From Pelosinus sp. (lineage in GTDB: Bacteria > Bacillota > Negativicutes > DSM-13327): a stretch of DNA of 64,000 bases. The stretch's first letter is position 1, and each line of letters begins with the position of its first letter. This document shows, piece after piece, positions 10,215 to 19,463 of this stretch. Where the stretch lies: NCBI GenBank assembly GCA_029239675.1, contig JARBUM010000002.1, positions 62,001 through 126,000 of the forward strand, in the 5' to 3' direction. The position numbers and the translations under genes were made by a program. The notes below the pieces were generated by a model, which saw only the letters and a program-made list of their open reading frames with translations, did no database searches and was not told the origin of the DNA.

Positions 10215-10259
10215 TATAAAAAGAAGGACTTACTGTATGAGTAAGCCCTTCTTTTTATA
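10215..10259 (+). terminator. intrinsic terminator
   Basis: TATAAAAAGAAGGACTTAC pairs with GTAAGCCCTTCTTTTTATA across a short loop, followed by AATTTTTT. It ends the transporter transcript before iorA. Confidence 0.85.
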
Positions 10260-10325
10260 ATTTTTTAGCCATTTTGTTAGCATTCTAATCCTATTAATTA
10301 TATAGTATACACAAGAGGTGATGAA

Positions 10326-12215
10326 ATGAAGAAACTAGGAGATTTTCTGATTTCTCCAAATGGCGGTTATGAGATTGTCATGGGTAATACGGCCATAGTC
10401 CGTGCTATGCTTGAATCTGGCGTTAGAGTTGCCACATCTTACCCCGGCTCACCCACACCAGAAATAGCTACAGCTATTGCGTCTATTCCCAAAGAAAAAA
10501 ATCCCCTATATTTTGAGTTTTCCACTAATGAAAAAGTCGCCACAGAAGTAGCCTTCGGAGCTTCTATCAATGGGCATTTGTCAACTGTCTTTTTCAAAAG
10601 CGTTGGCTTGAACGTCGCCGCAGATACCTTTGTCCAGCTAGGACACATGGAACTAATCGGTGGAATGGTAATCGTTCTTGGTGATGACCCTGGAGCTAAC
10701 TCATCACAAAATGAGCAGGATAATCGTCATTATGCCCGATTAGCTTATATACCCATGCTAGAACCAGCTACACCAACAGAAGTTTATACAATGTTTAAAG
10801 AAGCAGCCAATCTGTCTGTTGAACGGCGTATGCCAGTGATTCTTAGACTGACCACTCATGTCTGCCATGCTAAAGAAAAAGTATTCTTTTCACCATGGAC
10901 ACCTCAGCTCCTTGATAACTCACCACGCTTTAACGTAGACAATGGGCCCTATATACCATTAACTACAAAATTGGTTCTTCCTTTGAAACGGCGTGCTCTA
11001 GAAAAACTAGCTCAATTCTCTTCCTATGCTAATACTTCAACCCTAAATACTATCGTAAATAATAGAAACCCTAATTATGGTGTAATAACAATGGGGGCTG
11101 TATTTCAATCACTACAAGATGTGTTAGAAAAAGCAATGATTAAACCTGATATCGTAAAACTTGGCATTATTCATCCTTTACCGAAAGAACTAATTGCTGA
11201 TTTTCTTCGCCAACACAAGGAAATCAAAGTATTAGAAGAATTAGATGACTTCATTGAGCAACAAGTGAAAGCACTGGCTCAGGAAATGGGCATCACCACT
11301 AAAATTATTGGCAAACAGGAATATGAAGATTGGCTGAATGAATATACTCCCGAAAAAGTGGATGCAATCATGCGAAAAACATGGCCTCATTTGCTGCCTC
11401 CTATCTTTGAAGCAACAACTCCCCCTTTGCAATGGTCATCCCGGCCAGCCCAATTGTGCCCTGGCTGTGGTCATCGCTCTGCATTTCATGCTATCAAGCA
11501 GGCCCTTGGAGTTGATGACATCACCGTCGCCGATATCGGTTGCCATACTCTTGGTATCATGGAGCCCTACAACATGGGGCAAGTACTCTTGTGTATGGGA
11601 CATAGTAGCGGTACAGCTGCTGGCCTGTCACTCTTTAACACCAATCGTAAAGTAGTTGCCTTTCTTGGTGATTCCACCTTCTTTCATGCTGGCCTTCCTG
11701 GGATTATCAACGCAGTTTTTAATCAACATAATTTTACCTTAGTTCTCTTAGATAACGGCACTACGGCGATGACGGGTCATCAAGATCATCCTGGAGCTGG
11801 TCACAATTTCAATGGTGCAACAGAAAAAATCCCCATTCGTCGTGTATTAGAAGGCCTTGGGATTACCAACATTCATGAGGTCGATGCCTATGCGCAGGTT
11901 AAGCTAAAAGAAGCTGTCAAAGAGGCAATCGCAGAAAATGGATTCAATGTGGTAATAGCAAAGCATCCTTGTATGCTAAAGCTCATGCGAGAACGTGATG
12001 CTGCAGGAAGCCCACGTCCTCCCTCTGTAGAAATCACAACAAACTGTAACCAAAATCATACTTGTGTGAGTTCCTTCGCATGCCCTACTTTCCAAAGAAA
12101 TGCTGACGGCAGCATTGTCGTACGTAATGACCTTTGCATTGGCGACGGCTCCTGTAAGCAAACATGCCCGACAAATGCCATCATCCATAAATTAAAGGAT
12201 AAGGGAGGACAATAG
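10326..12215 (+). CDS. iorA: indolepyruvate ferredoxin oxidoreductase, alpha subunit
   Basis: A 629-aa thiamine-diphosphate enzyme of the IorA type. Order: N-terminal pyruvate-ferredoxin-oxidoreductase-like domain (MGNTAIVRAMLESGVRVATSYPG), a central transketolase-like domain, and a C-terminal TPP-binding domain with CPGCGHRSAFHAIK and FLGDSTFFHAG. A ferredoxin-like tail holds cysteines for Fe-S clusters (CIGDGSCKQTCP). The family oxidatively decarboxylates aryl pyruvates from aromatic amino acids to aryl-acetyl-CoA, reducing ferredoxin. ATG 10326 follows GAGGTGA. It is followed 3 bp later by iorB, forming an operon. Confidence 0.96.
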   Translation: MKKLGDFLISPNGGYEIVMGNTAIVRAMLESGVRVATSYPGSPTPEIATAIASIPKEKNPLYFEFSTNEKVATEVAFGASINGHLSTVFFKSVGLNVAADTFVQLGHMELIGGMVIVLGDDPGANSSQNEQDNRHYARLAYIPMLEPATPTEVYTMFKEAANLSVERRMPVILRLTTHVCHAKEKVFFSPWTPQLLDNSPRFNVDNGPYIPLTTKLVLPLKRRALEKLAQFSSYANTSTLNTIVNNRNPNYGVITMGAVFQSLQDVLEKAMIKPDIVKLGIIHPLPKELIADFLRQHKEIKVLEELDDFIEQQVKALAQEMGITTKIIGKQEYEDWLNEYTPEKVDAIMRKTWPHLLPPIFEATTPPLQWSSRPAQLCPGCGHRSAFHAIKQALGVDDITVADIGCHTLGIMEPYNMGQVLLCMGHSSGTAAGLSLFNTNRKVVAFLGDSTFFHAGLPGIINAVFNQHNFTLVLLDNGTTAMTGHQDHPGAGHNFNGATEKIPIRRVLEGLGITNIHEVDAYAQVKLKEAVKEAIAENGFNVVIAKHPCMLKLMRERDAAGSPRPPSVEITTNCNQNHTCVSSFACPTFQRNADGSIVVRNDLCIGDGSCKQTCPTNAIIHKLKDKGGQ

Positions 12216-12218
12216 CTG

Positions 12219-12806
12219 ATGTCTGCGATGAAAATAGATATTTACATTATCGGAGTCGGTGGGCAAGGCATCGGTTTATTAAGCGAAGTCCTACTAAGAG
12301 CCGCTGACTATGCTGGCCTGCCTGTACGGGGTACGTATACCCATGGTCTGGCCCAACGCGGCGGCACTGTGTCCTCCTGTATTCGAATTGGCTCACACGC
12401 CCATTCTTCCCTTATTCAGCCAGGCTGCGGAGATATGGTCATTGCCTTAGAACGAAATGAGGCCTTACGTGGTATGAATTCCCATCTTAGAAATTGTGGA
12501 ACCCTTGTATATTATGATATAGAATTTCAACCCTTACTGGTTAGACTAGGCAAAGAACCGCTTTTAAAACCAGAGGAAATCAGCGCGGAATGTCTCCGTC
12601 GCAGCATCCTGGAATACCGAATAGCACCTACTAAGCTAAGTAATCCCAAAATGCAAAACATTGCTCTTCTTGCTAACATCGTAAAATATAATTGTATTCC
12701 TAATATAAGTCTATCACATTTTGAACATGCCCTTGAGGATCTGTTAGAGGGGAATAGGCTAAAAGACAATCTCTCCTTATTCCACCTACTTTCTACAAGT
12801 AAATAG
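12219..12806 (+). CDS. iorB: indolepyruvate ferredoxin oxidoreductase, beta subunit
   Basis: A 195-aa gamma-type subunit of 2-oxoacid:ferredoxin oxidoreductases. The N-terminal IYIIGVGGQGIGLLSEVLLRA and RGTYTHGLAQRGGTVSS are characteristic of IorB. With IorA it forms the aryl-pyruvate oxidoreductase used in aromatic amino-acid fermentation. GGGAGG precedes the ATG and overlaps the end of iorA. The gene ends at a strong bidirectional terminator. Confidence 0.95.
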   Translation: MSAMKIDIYIIGVGGQGIGLLSEVLLRAADYAGLPVRGTYTHGLAQRGGTVSSCIRIGSHAHSSLIQPGCGDMVIALERNEALRGMNSHLRNCGTLVYYDIEFQPLLVRLGKEPLLKPEEISAECLRRSILEYRIAPTKLSNPKMQNIALLANIVKYNCIPNISLSHFEHALEDLLEGNRLKDNLSLFHLLSTSK

Positions 12807-12823
12807 TAACTATACTACATAAT

Positions 12824-12867
12824 AGAAGTCCTGCCCCTGGTTAATTACCAACTGGGTCAGGACTTCT
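12824..12867. terminator. bidirectional intrinsic terminator
   Basis: AGAAGTCCTG pairs with CAGGACTTCT, with CCC/GGG extending the stem. It lies between the convergent iorB and deoB genes. Confidence 0.85.
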
Positions 12868-12884
12868 TACAACATTTTTATTCT

Positions 12885-14072
12885 CTAGTATTTTAAATCT
12901 TGTAGAAAACTTGTACCGTATTCCGGCATCTTCACTTGGAAGTTCTCTGCAATGGTAGCACCAAGATCCGCAAAAGTTGTTCTTACCGGCAGTTCCCCAC
13001 CTTTGGCAAAGCGAGGAGAATAAGCAAGCAAAGGTACGTATTCTCGTGTATGATCAGTGCCATGATAGGTTGGATCATTTCCATGATCGGCAGTGATAAT
13101 CAACAAATCCTCCATTGTCATCTTCGCAAATACTTCCGGCAGACGAGCATCATATTCCTCCAATGATTTACCATAACCCTTAGGATCACGGCGATGCCCG
13201 AATAATGCGTCAAAATCTACTAAATTCAGGAAGCTAAGTCCCGTAAACTCTTTGTCCAAAATCCCAATCAGCTTATCCATGCCATCCATATTAGAAACGG
13301 TATGGATCGCTTCCGTAACTCCCTCACCAGCATAAATATCAGAAATTTTACCTAGGGCAATCACATCAAAGTTTGCGTCCTTCAACTCATTCATCACAGT
13401 AGAGCCAAACGGTTTTAATGCATAATCATGGCGGTTGGCAGTTCGGGTAAAGTTCCCTGGCTCCCCTACAAACGGACGAGCAATGATCCGCCCCAACTTA
13501 TAAGGCTCCTCGAGGGTAATTTCACGACAAAAAGCGCAAATTTCATAAAGCTCTTTCAAAGGGATTACTTCTTCGTGTGCGGCAATTTGCAACACCGAAT
13601 CAGCGGATGTGTAAACAATAAGTGCTCCTGTTTTCACATGCTCTTCACCCAGTTCTTTAATGATTTCCGTACCGCTTGCAGGCTTATTAGCAATTACTTT
13701 GCGCCCCGTTTTCTCCTCAATGCGCCGAATCAATTCATCTGGAAAACCATGAGGAAATACGCGAAAAGGCTTAGCTGTATAGAGTCCCATGAATTCCCAA
13801 TGTCCAGCCATTGTATCTTTTCCCTTTGACAATTCCTGCATTTTCGTATAATAAGCAAGAGGATGTTCCGTTGCTTCAATGCCTTGAATATTTCTGATAT
13901 TAGAGATACCAAGTTTCCCCATATTTGGCATGTTTAGACCTCCGCATGCCTCAGCAATATGCCCTAAGGTATCTACATTAAAATCATCAAAATTTGCTGC
14001 ATCAGGTGCTTCACCTATTCCAACAGAGTCCATCACTATTAAATGAATTCGTTTAAATTTTGTTTTCACCAT
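12885..14072 (-). CDS. deoB: phosphopentomutase
   Basis: A 395-aa alkaline-phosphatase-superfamily mutase. Metal-binding segments visible: [14 protein letters not shown] at the N-terminus (Asp and catalytic region), [11 protein letters not shown] (phosphorylated Thr region), [13 protein letters not shown], and [20 protein letters not shown] near the C-terminus. It interconverts ribose-1-phosphate or deoxyribose-1-phosphate and the 5-phosphates in nucleoside salvage. Length is normal. AAGGAGG precedes ATG 14072. It stands alone; no nucleoside phosphorylase gene is adjacent. Confidence 0.97.
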   Translation of the reverse strand: MVKTKFKRIHLIVMDSVGIGEAPDAANFDDFNVDTLGHIAEACGGLNMPNMGKLGISNIRNIQGIEATEHPLAYYTKMQELSKGKDTMAGHWEFMGLYTAKPFRVFPHGFPDELIRRIEEKTGRKVIANKPASGTEIIKELGEEHVKTGALIVYTSADSVLQIAAHEEVIPLKELYEICAFCREITLEEPYKLGRIIARPFVGEPGNFTRTANRHDYALKPFGSTVMNELKDANFDVIALGKISDIYAGEGVTEAIHTVSNMDGMDKLIGILDKEFTGLSFLNLVDFDALFGHRRDPKGYGKSLEEYDARLPEVFAKMTMEDLLIITADHGNDPTYHGTDHTREYVPLLAYSPRFAKGGELPVRTTFADLGATIAENFQVKMPEYGTSFLQDLKY

Positions 14073-14302
14073 TATATCCTCCTTATCAATGTGTAAAAAA
14101 CTATTGTAAAGTCGCTAATCCATTATGTGCGAATAAATAGTATCTGTTAATTATGTACCTTCATCAAAATACGCGTCTCTTTATACAAATGATACTGTTT
14201 CATATATTTACCAAGCTTATAAAACCTTCAACACATTATTTCAAAAACCTTCTTTTTTTGACATCGCAGCGCGAATTAATGTAACCATCACACTCTACCT
14301 TA

Positions 14303-15787
14303 TCACTTTTCATCTAACTTCTCATTTTCTTCTTTAACTTTCTGCAGCTTTTCCCGGTGGAGCCCCAACTCCTTTGCGGTTTCAAACTGCATACCACCAA
14401 TCATATTTCTTCTTTCTACCAACCTTTTCTGATACAAACTTTGGCCAGCATAAATCCCAGAGAATAAAATAACCAATATCACTCCTGCTACCAATCCAGC
14501 ACCCTGTCCAGGAACTAAAGGCATGCTGACAATAATCAAAAGAATGCTGATAAAAGCCAACCAAGAAGTTATCGGATATCCGGGAAGCTGACATTTCCCT
14601 TCAGGAGGGCAATCATTTCCTTTTCGCAGCTTATAATGAGTCGCCACAATGACCCCATAGGAAAAAAGTAAAGCAAAACCACCAGAACTCACTAAAAAAA
14701 GATATACTTGCTGAGGCAGCATAAATCCGAGGCCAAGCCCCATAAGCATCGCAATCCCAGAGAAAAGAATTCCACGGTATGGTACATCGCCCTCATCCTT
14801 GATCCATGAGGGAGCGTGACCTTCATCTGCTAAGGATCGAATCATCCGACCTAGCCCAAACATAGCGGCTAACATAGTTGAAAGTATCGCAGTCACCAAT
14901 ATAATCCCAATTGCATTCCCTGCCCAACTCAAATTCCACCTTACCAAGGCTAAGGCCAACGGACTTTCTTCAGCCGTTAAGGCATTCGTTGGTATTAGGG
15001 GCAATAAAACAAGTATAGCCAATATATACAATCCCACTAAACCCATAACCGTATATTGGATGGCTTGTGGAACAACCCTAGAGGGATTGGTCGTTTCTGA
15101 TGCTGCCAAGCCAATAATTTCAAATCCAGCATAAGTAAACATAACAATGAGCATACTTCCAGCAATACCCCACATTCCGGTGGGGAACAATGGTTCAGCC
15201 ACAATTGCTCCTAGCCCTATTGGATTAATTCCTGGCATAAAGCCGCCAATTAGGGCCACACCTAGTAAAATAAATCCGATTATAGCAAATAATTTTATTG
15301 CTGCTAATCCACTCTCTAGCTTACTGAGCTGATCAGCTCCTAACAAATTAAGCAGAGATACCCCGATGATAATGATAGCTCCTAATAGGGGGAGAGAAAC
15401 ATTAGGGATCCATGTACGTAAGATAATAGATACGGCAGTTGCTTCACTGGACATGGCTAAAACCAGTCCACTCCAATACACCCAGCCTACAACAAACCCT
15501 GCTCCAGGGCCATAGGCTTTTTGAGCAAAAGTCCGAAAAGAACCAGGTGCTGGATCAGCTACCGTCATTTCTGACAATGCAAAAAGTATAACATAAACGA
15601 TAGCACCTCCCAATAAATAAGAGATAATAACTCCCGGTCCCGCTGTACGAATCGCTACTGCAGAGCCTAAGAAAAATGACCCTCCAATCACAGTTCCCAG
15701 TGCCATCATGGTTAATTGCCATGACGATAACCCATTTCCTTCTTTTCTCAAATTCAGACCTCCTAATTCGTAGAGAAATTGCTTCAT
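14303..15787 (-). CDS. APC-superfamily amino-acid permease
   Basis: A roughly 494-aa protein with twelve predicted membrane helices. The first contains the substrate-binding glycine motif (MALGTVIGGSFFLGSA). The conserved helix-2/3 region (EMTVADPAPGSFRTFAQKAYG) is of the amino-acid permease type. The C-terminal tail is charged (LHREKLQKVKEENEKLDEK). Start is ATG 15787 because AAGGAG lies just upstream; a longer GTG start at 15805 would include that site. Substrate not assignable. Confidence 0.9.
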   Translation of the reverse strand: MKQFLYELGGLNLRKEGNGLSSWQLTMMALGTVIGGSFFLGSAVAIRTAGPGVIISYLLGGAIVYVILFALSEMTVADPAPGSFRTFAQKAYGPGAGFVVGWVYWSGLVLAMSSEATAVSIILRTWIPNVSLPLLGAIIIIGVSLLNLLGADQLSKLESGLAAIKLFAIIGFILLGVALIGGFMPGINPIGLGAIVAEPLFPTGMWGIAGSMLIVMFTYAGFEIIGLAASETTNPSRVVPQAIQYTVMGLVGLYILAILVLLPLIPTNALTAEESPLALALVRWNLSWAGNAIGIILVTAILSTMLAAMFGLGRMIRSLADEGHAPSWIKDEGDVPYRGILFSGIAMLMGLGLGFMLPQQVYLFLVSSGGFALLFSYGVIVATHYKLRKGNDCPPEGKCQLPGYPITSWLAFISILLIIVSMPLVPGQGAGLVAGVILVILFSGIYAGQSLYQKRLVERRNMIGGMQFETAKELGLHREKLQKVKEENEKLDEK

Positions 15788-15968
15788 TACAAGTATCTCC
15801 TTCACCGATTTAAGTTATGATCTTTACATGTCAAAATAACTGAAATCCAGGTAACTTTTTATTCTTCGAATGATAATTCATAATAAAAATAAAATATAGA
15901 TTTTCAACTTACTTGTGCTTCTTATGATTCATAATCAATATAATAATAGAAAACAAAGGAGGTGCTTT

Positions 15969-16427
15969 ATGGATATTGTCAAGAACATCTTAGAAGGCAG
16001 TCACTTTGCCTATGAATTTATTTATCACAACCAACCTCTACTTACTTTTCAGGAAGGTGCTGATTATTTTAGAATTGACACTGGTCAAACTGCACCTACC
16101 CTAATTATTAAAACCGACAAGGATTTTTTTGCCCTTATTATCTCAGGTAATTCTGGACGTGTTAATTTTGAACAACTATCCTTTATCTTGGGTTGTAAAA
16201 AAGTAACTATGGCCAAAAGAGAAGAAGTAAAAAAAGTAACAGGCTTCGATGCGGGGAACCTTCCCATGATCGGCATACCACTCCCTTATATTTTAGATAG
16301 GCAACTGTTTTGCTACCCTTGTGTATATGGCGGTTCAGGTCAATTAAATCGAACACTAAAAATCACGCCTCTTGCCCTCGAACAACTGAATACTGTTGTA
16401 GCAATTACAACAATATTTAGAGGATAA
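15969..16427 (+). CDS. YbaK/aminoacyl-tRNA deacylase-domain protein
   Basis: A 152-aa protein of the YbaK/ProX/EbsC fold. Pointers are the conserved core Lys region, EVKKVTGFDAGNLPMIGIP (the usual EV..xTG...G...P..L pattern) and YPCVYGGSG near the end. The family hydrolyses mischarged aminoacyl-tRNAs in trans, for example Cys- or Ala-tRNAPro. Start is ATG 15969, which follows AAAGGAGGTG. Single gene, divergent from the permease. Confidence 0.8.
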   Translation: MDIVKNILEGSHFAYEFIYHNQPLLTFQEGADYFRIDTGQTAPTLIIKTDKDFFALIISGNSGRVNFEQLSFILGCKKVTMAKREEVKKVTGFDAGNLPMIGIPLPYILDRQLFCYPCVYGGSGQLNRTLKITPLALEQLNTVVAITTIFRG

Positions 16428-16551
16428 TAATCAAAACCTTGGGTATTAAATCAATCTTCACATGTAATTCTTTCAAAAATGGTTATAATACTGAATAGAC
16501 TTACATGATATAAGCGCATATAACCCAAACTGACAAGGAGGATATTTATAT

Positions 16552-16701
16552 ATGGAAGATCGAAAAAATTCCCTTGTGACCAATGACGTAAATAATCAAG
16601 AAAATCAACCTACCTTCGTCCAGTCCAGTGATACTAAAAAGAAACAAACCACACCCACCCTGAATCCTGACGTAGAATATGTCAATAGAACCTTACCATG
16701 A
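16552..16701 (+). CDS. 49-aa hydrophilic small protein, hypothetical
   Basis: A short ORF behind a perfect AAGGAGG site (ATG 10 bases downstream) encodes 49 residues: MEDRKNSLVTN at the start, a Gln/Asn/Thr-rich middle, and VEYVNRTLP at the end. It has no membrane segment or cysteine. A TATAAT-like element lies about 65 bp upstream and two hairpins lie downstream (16704-16727 and 16751-16801). It resembles small acid- or spore-associated peptides in composition only. No family recognised. Confidence 0.6.
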   Translation: MEDRKNSLVTNDVNNQENQPTFVQSSDTKKKQTTPTLNPDVEYVNRTLP

Positions 16702-16750
16702 GCGTAAATTATAATTGGAATTTACGTTCATGAATTGAGTAATTTAATGC

Positions 16751-16801
16751 AAGTAGAAGAAAGCGGGAAAATCTAAAAGATTTTCCCGCTTTCTTCTACT
16801 T
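16751..16801. terminator. bidirectional terminator with a 24-bp perfect stem
   Basis: A stem of 24 bases begins AAGTAGAAGAAAGCGGG and has a 3-base loop. It closes both the 49-aa gene and the Spo0E-like gene, overlapping the latter's stop codon. Confidence 0.88.
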
Positions 16802-16963
16802 GTCCGCTTTTTGGTTTAATAGTTTTTGATAAGTAACAATTAAATTATCTAGTTGTTGGCTCATTTCGATGACTTTTGCATCTACTAAACATTGTTTTCC
16901 TCCCATCTCATTTAATTGTTGGCGTACTACTTCGATTTTTGCCACTATTTCACCAAGACTCAT
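16796..16963 (-). CDS. Spo0E-family aspartyl-phosphate phosphatase
   Basis: A 55-aa two-helix protein with the Spo0E pattern: an N-terminal helix (IEVVRQQLNEM), a short turn, then VDAKVIEMSQQLDNLIVTYQ, containing the SQxLD signature (SQQLD) whose Asp/Ser are used to dephosphorylate Spo0A-P. Start is ATG 16963 after AAAGGGGGG; a longer version from 16996 would contain that site. A second family member lies at 32306-32467. Family members hold back sporulation initiation. Confidence 0.85.
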   Translation of the reverse strand: MSLGEIVAKIEVVRQQLNEMGGKQCLVDAKVIEMSQQLDNLIVTYQKLLNQKADK

Positions 16964-17158
16964 CTTTATCCCCCCTTTCCATGTTAAATTTATCAAGGAT
17001 TGGAGGAATTTGGTTGTTTTTCGACATAAATTTTATGAAAATTTTTATTTTCTCTACCTTTCGATAGAAGAAATTAGGAGGAAAGCACATTATGATATAA
17101 ATATTGGAATAAATAGGTTAAAAATGTAAGTAAAGAAAATAAGATTGGGGTAATATAC

Positions 17159-17401
17159 ATGGCGATATGGCGAATTAATATGGATTCTAGAGATTTCGAA
17201 CAGTATCGTAAGAAGCTAGTAAATAGAGGCTTTATTCCCACGAACTACTTCTCTGCTAATGGTTTTAACATAAAAAAAATGAGAGAACTTGCTCTAGCCG
17301 GTAAGATGGACGCTATGCAATGTGTTGTCGGAAAGTCTGTTAGGTGGTATTATTACGAGGATCAGGCTGAATTAGCCCGTCTCAGAGGAGAACTCTCTTG
17401 A
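17159..17401 (+). CDS. small protein resembling an excisionase/MerR-type DNA-binding fold
   Basis: An 80-aa basic protein. The arrangement FNIKKMRELALAGKMDAMQ, then VGKSVRWYYYEDQAELARL, resembles the helix-wing layout of excisionase-type helix-turn-helix proteins (recognition helix, G-x-hydrophobic turn, wing, closing helix). This is a fold-level impression only. GGGGTAA precedes the ATG. Strong hairpins follow the gene. No phage or integrase genes are nearby. Confidence 0.6.
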   Translation: MAIWRINMDSRDFEQYRKKLVNRGFIPTNYFSANGFNIKKMRELALAGKMDAMQCVVGKSVRWYYYEDQAELARLRGELS

Positions 17402-17452
17402 GTAATATCACTCATATATATTTAAAAATTAAATACTAAGATGATAAAATAA

Positions 17453-17517
17453 AAGAAGAGAGTGAATTTGTTTGAAAATTCACTCTCTTCTTGATGCCTG
17501 ATGACAGGCTTTTTTTC
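17453..17517 (+). terminator. tandem hairpin terminators
   Basis: First hairpin 17453-17492 (AAGAAGAGAGTGAATTT pairing with AAATTCACTCTCTTCTT). The second, 17497-17517, is GCCTG-ATGA-CAGGC followed by seven T, a textbook plus-strand terminator. The first may also serve the methyltransferase gene on the minus strand. Confidence 0.85.
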
Positions 17518-17593
17518 TATCTATTAGCCTATTCAAGCCCTATCATTAAATTCACTTACACTCTATCAACAGCTCTTATTACTTGTTGAAACA

Positions 17594-18535
17594 CTAAGAC
17601 TTTGTGGCGGTAATGATTTGTCTACCTGCAATATCATGCATCTTAACCTCACAAAATCCTGCTCTTTTCAGCCAATTGGTATACTGCTCCAATGTCCAAG
17701 TGCCGCCTGTTTTGGTATTTGCCAGCATATTCACAGCAAAAAGCTCCGCTCTAGGACTTATTCCCCTAATGAAATCAAGAATAGTTATACGTCCACCACT
17801 CTGTAAAGAATCATGCACTCTCTTAAACAAAAGAGTATTCTCTCCTTCCCCGTAGATGTGGCAAATATTGCCCAGGAAAATCAGGTCAAACTGTTCCCCA
17901 CCAAAAACTCCTTCGGTAAAATCACCCTTCACAAATTTAATTTTCTCCCCAGGTATTAAAGTTGGTTCCATAACGGCACAAACTTCTGGTATATCCTGAA
18001 CCGTAACTTCAGCTCCAGCTAAAGCAAAAGGTCTAGCGTAATTCAAAGGCCCTCCGCCTAAATCCAGAACCTTAGGTTCCTTCGGCAAGCCTGCTAAAGA
18101 AATGTTCACCAACTGATCGGCGATTTCTTTAGCATTTTTCTTCATGGCGCTCATAAAACCCTTTACATCCTGCTGGTCACGTCCATTTTCGGGTGGTTGA
18201 CCAGTCTTTAGAATTTCCGGCAAATGGGTCCATGACTTAATAACATTAAAGGTGTGAATAAGCGAGTAACCAAGATAATTTTCCGTATCTTCATTAAAGA
18301 ATAAATCCTCTGTCTCTGGTGTTAAGCTTAATCTTTCATCCTCCCTGATTACATACCTTAAAGAAATAAGAGCTTCCATTACTGTCCAAAGGGCCCTGCT
18401 ATCCATTGATAAGTCACTGGCCAAATCATCTAGGTTGGTAGGTTTTTTCCGTAAGGCATCGAAGATGCCCGCCTTTAAGGCTGCTCCCGCCACCAGTAAT
18501 TCTTGTGGAGCTATAGGATTCTTTAAACTTGGCAT
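17594..18535 (-). CDS. SAM-dependent O-methyltransferase, dimerisation-domain type
   Basis: A 313-aa protein. An N-terminal winged-helix dimerisation domain (about 10-80, APQELLVAGAALKAGIFDAL) is followed by a Rossmann methyltransferase domain with the SAM motif VLDLGGGPLNYARPFA (about 168-182), acidic motif II, and FDLIFLGNICHIYGEG. This layout is that of the hydroxyneurosporene/acetylserotonin O-methyltransferase family. In class enzymes a His near the last motif is catalytic; here LGNICHIY is the likely spot. Substrate unknown. GGAGGAAAGTAT precedes the ATG. Confidence 0.88.
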   Translation of the reverse strand: MPSLKNPIAPQELLVAGAALKAGIFDALRKKPTNLDDLASDLSMDSRALWTVMEALISLRYVIREDERLSLTPETEDLFFNEDTENYLGYSLIHTFNVIKSWTHLPEILKTGQPPENGRDQQDVKGFMSAMKKNAKEIADQLVNISLAGLPKEPKVLDLGGGPLNYARPFALAGAEVTVQDIPEVCAVMEPTLIPGEKIKFVKGDFTEGVFGGEQFDLIFLGNICHIYGEGENTLLFKRVHDSLQSGGRITILDFIRGISPRAELFAVNMLANTKTGGTWTLEQYTNWLKRAGFCEVKMHDIAGRQIITATKS

Positions 18536-18636
18536 ATACTTTCCTCCTAATGTTCTATAGTATATTTCCCACTAGAAATTGTCTTTAATCCTAATCATAG
18601 CCCTTAAAATTGGTATTCATGCATCTAATATGATCC

Positions 18637-18910
18637 TTATCTCCAACAAAAAATATCCATTGCCGCAGTATTCGTCAGCACAAACTCGTATTCCTCCGTA
18701 ATTTTTAGGAACTAGACTCTATCCTTGTATGTCTTGTACCTCTTTTCCTATATCAGCAATAGTAATTCCACCTTTTATAAGGTCATTATTATCACTATGG
18801 ATTTCAAACCAGAACTTTGTTTCACCGTTTGTTACTAAAAAGAAAAGCGTACCAAAATAATTGGATACGCTTTTCTCTAAACCTTGATATCGGCCTAATA
18901 CAAAATGGTC
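18637..18910 (-). pseudogene. decayed coding remnants downstream of the 119-aa gene
   Basis: After the stop at 18911 the minus strand continues in the same frame with protein-like sequence to a TAG at 18719-18721 (VTNGETKFWFEIHSDNNDL, then IKGGITIADIGKEVQDIQG). No start codon is available, and a terminator hairpin lies in the segment. A second fragment in another frame, ending at 18637, reads ITEEYEFVLTNTAAMDIFCW. Neither is an intact gene. Codon use looks coding, so I read this as remnants of one or two lost genes. Function unknown. Confidence 0.5.
18842..18877 (-). terminator. intrinsic terminator
   Basis: AGAAAAGCGTA(T)CC pairs with GGTACGCTTTTCT, followed by TTTT on the minus strand, about 35 bp after the stop of the upstream gene. 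Confidence 0.85.
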
Positions 18911-19246
18911 CTAGTCGAGGTTTTCTTCTATGATTGTAATATGATTATTAACTGAATACCTTATTAAATGTGAAAATTCCTTTGCCTCAAATTTAAAAAT
19001 AACTGCACCATCTTCAAATTTTTCGGGACACGAATGAACCTTTGAAACAAAATACTCTAAACCATATTGAGAAAAGGTAGTCCACAAAGAACAAGGTAGT
19101 TCTTCTAACTCCCTAAATGTTATTAAGAACCGCTCATTATATTGTCCATCAAAAAGCCTCTTTCTCCATAGACTATCTTGACTAACCTGTAGCACAGCAT
19201 CTTCCAGATGTTTCTCGTGAAGTTTTTCTGCTATAGCGAATTTCAT
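18911..19246 (-). CDS. hypothetical protein
   Basis: About 111 residues, with many charged residues and no signal peptide or membrane segment. Segments visible: ITFRELEELPCSLWTTFSQY, and a C-terminal beta-rich part (EFSHLIRYSVNNHITIIEEN). I chose ATG 19246 because an AAGGAAG/TAGGT site sits upstream; an ATG at 19270 is also possible. No family recognised. Protein-like sequence continues in the same frame past its stop (see the remnant entry). Confidence 0.65.
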   Translation of the reverse strand: MKFAIAEKLHEKHLEDAVLQVSQDSLWRKRLFDGQYNERFLITFRELEELPCSLWTTFSQYGLEYFVSKVHSCPEKFEDGAVIFKFEAKEFSHLIRYSVNNHITIIEENLD

Positions 19247-19463
19247 ATTATTACCTACTTCCTTACCCATTTACACAATTAGAAACCTCGTAAAATGCCT
19301 TTTTGATTTAAAATCAGCACACTCCATTTTCTACTTCCTGGATAGCCCAAAAGTGGTGTAATTTTTATCAATGCAACTAAATGAGTATATCATTTCTTTT
19401 GTCACAAAACAATTGACCAGTCCAGTTTTCGTCTTAAAAAGTTGGCTCTTCGCCACATACGTA

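Noticed and set aside
18637-18910. TAG read-through (pyrrolysine-like) joining the 119-aa gene to the downstream frame
   Set aside because: A strong terminator lies between the stop and the downstream sequence, and the first protein has no reason to continue. Gene decay is simpler.
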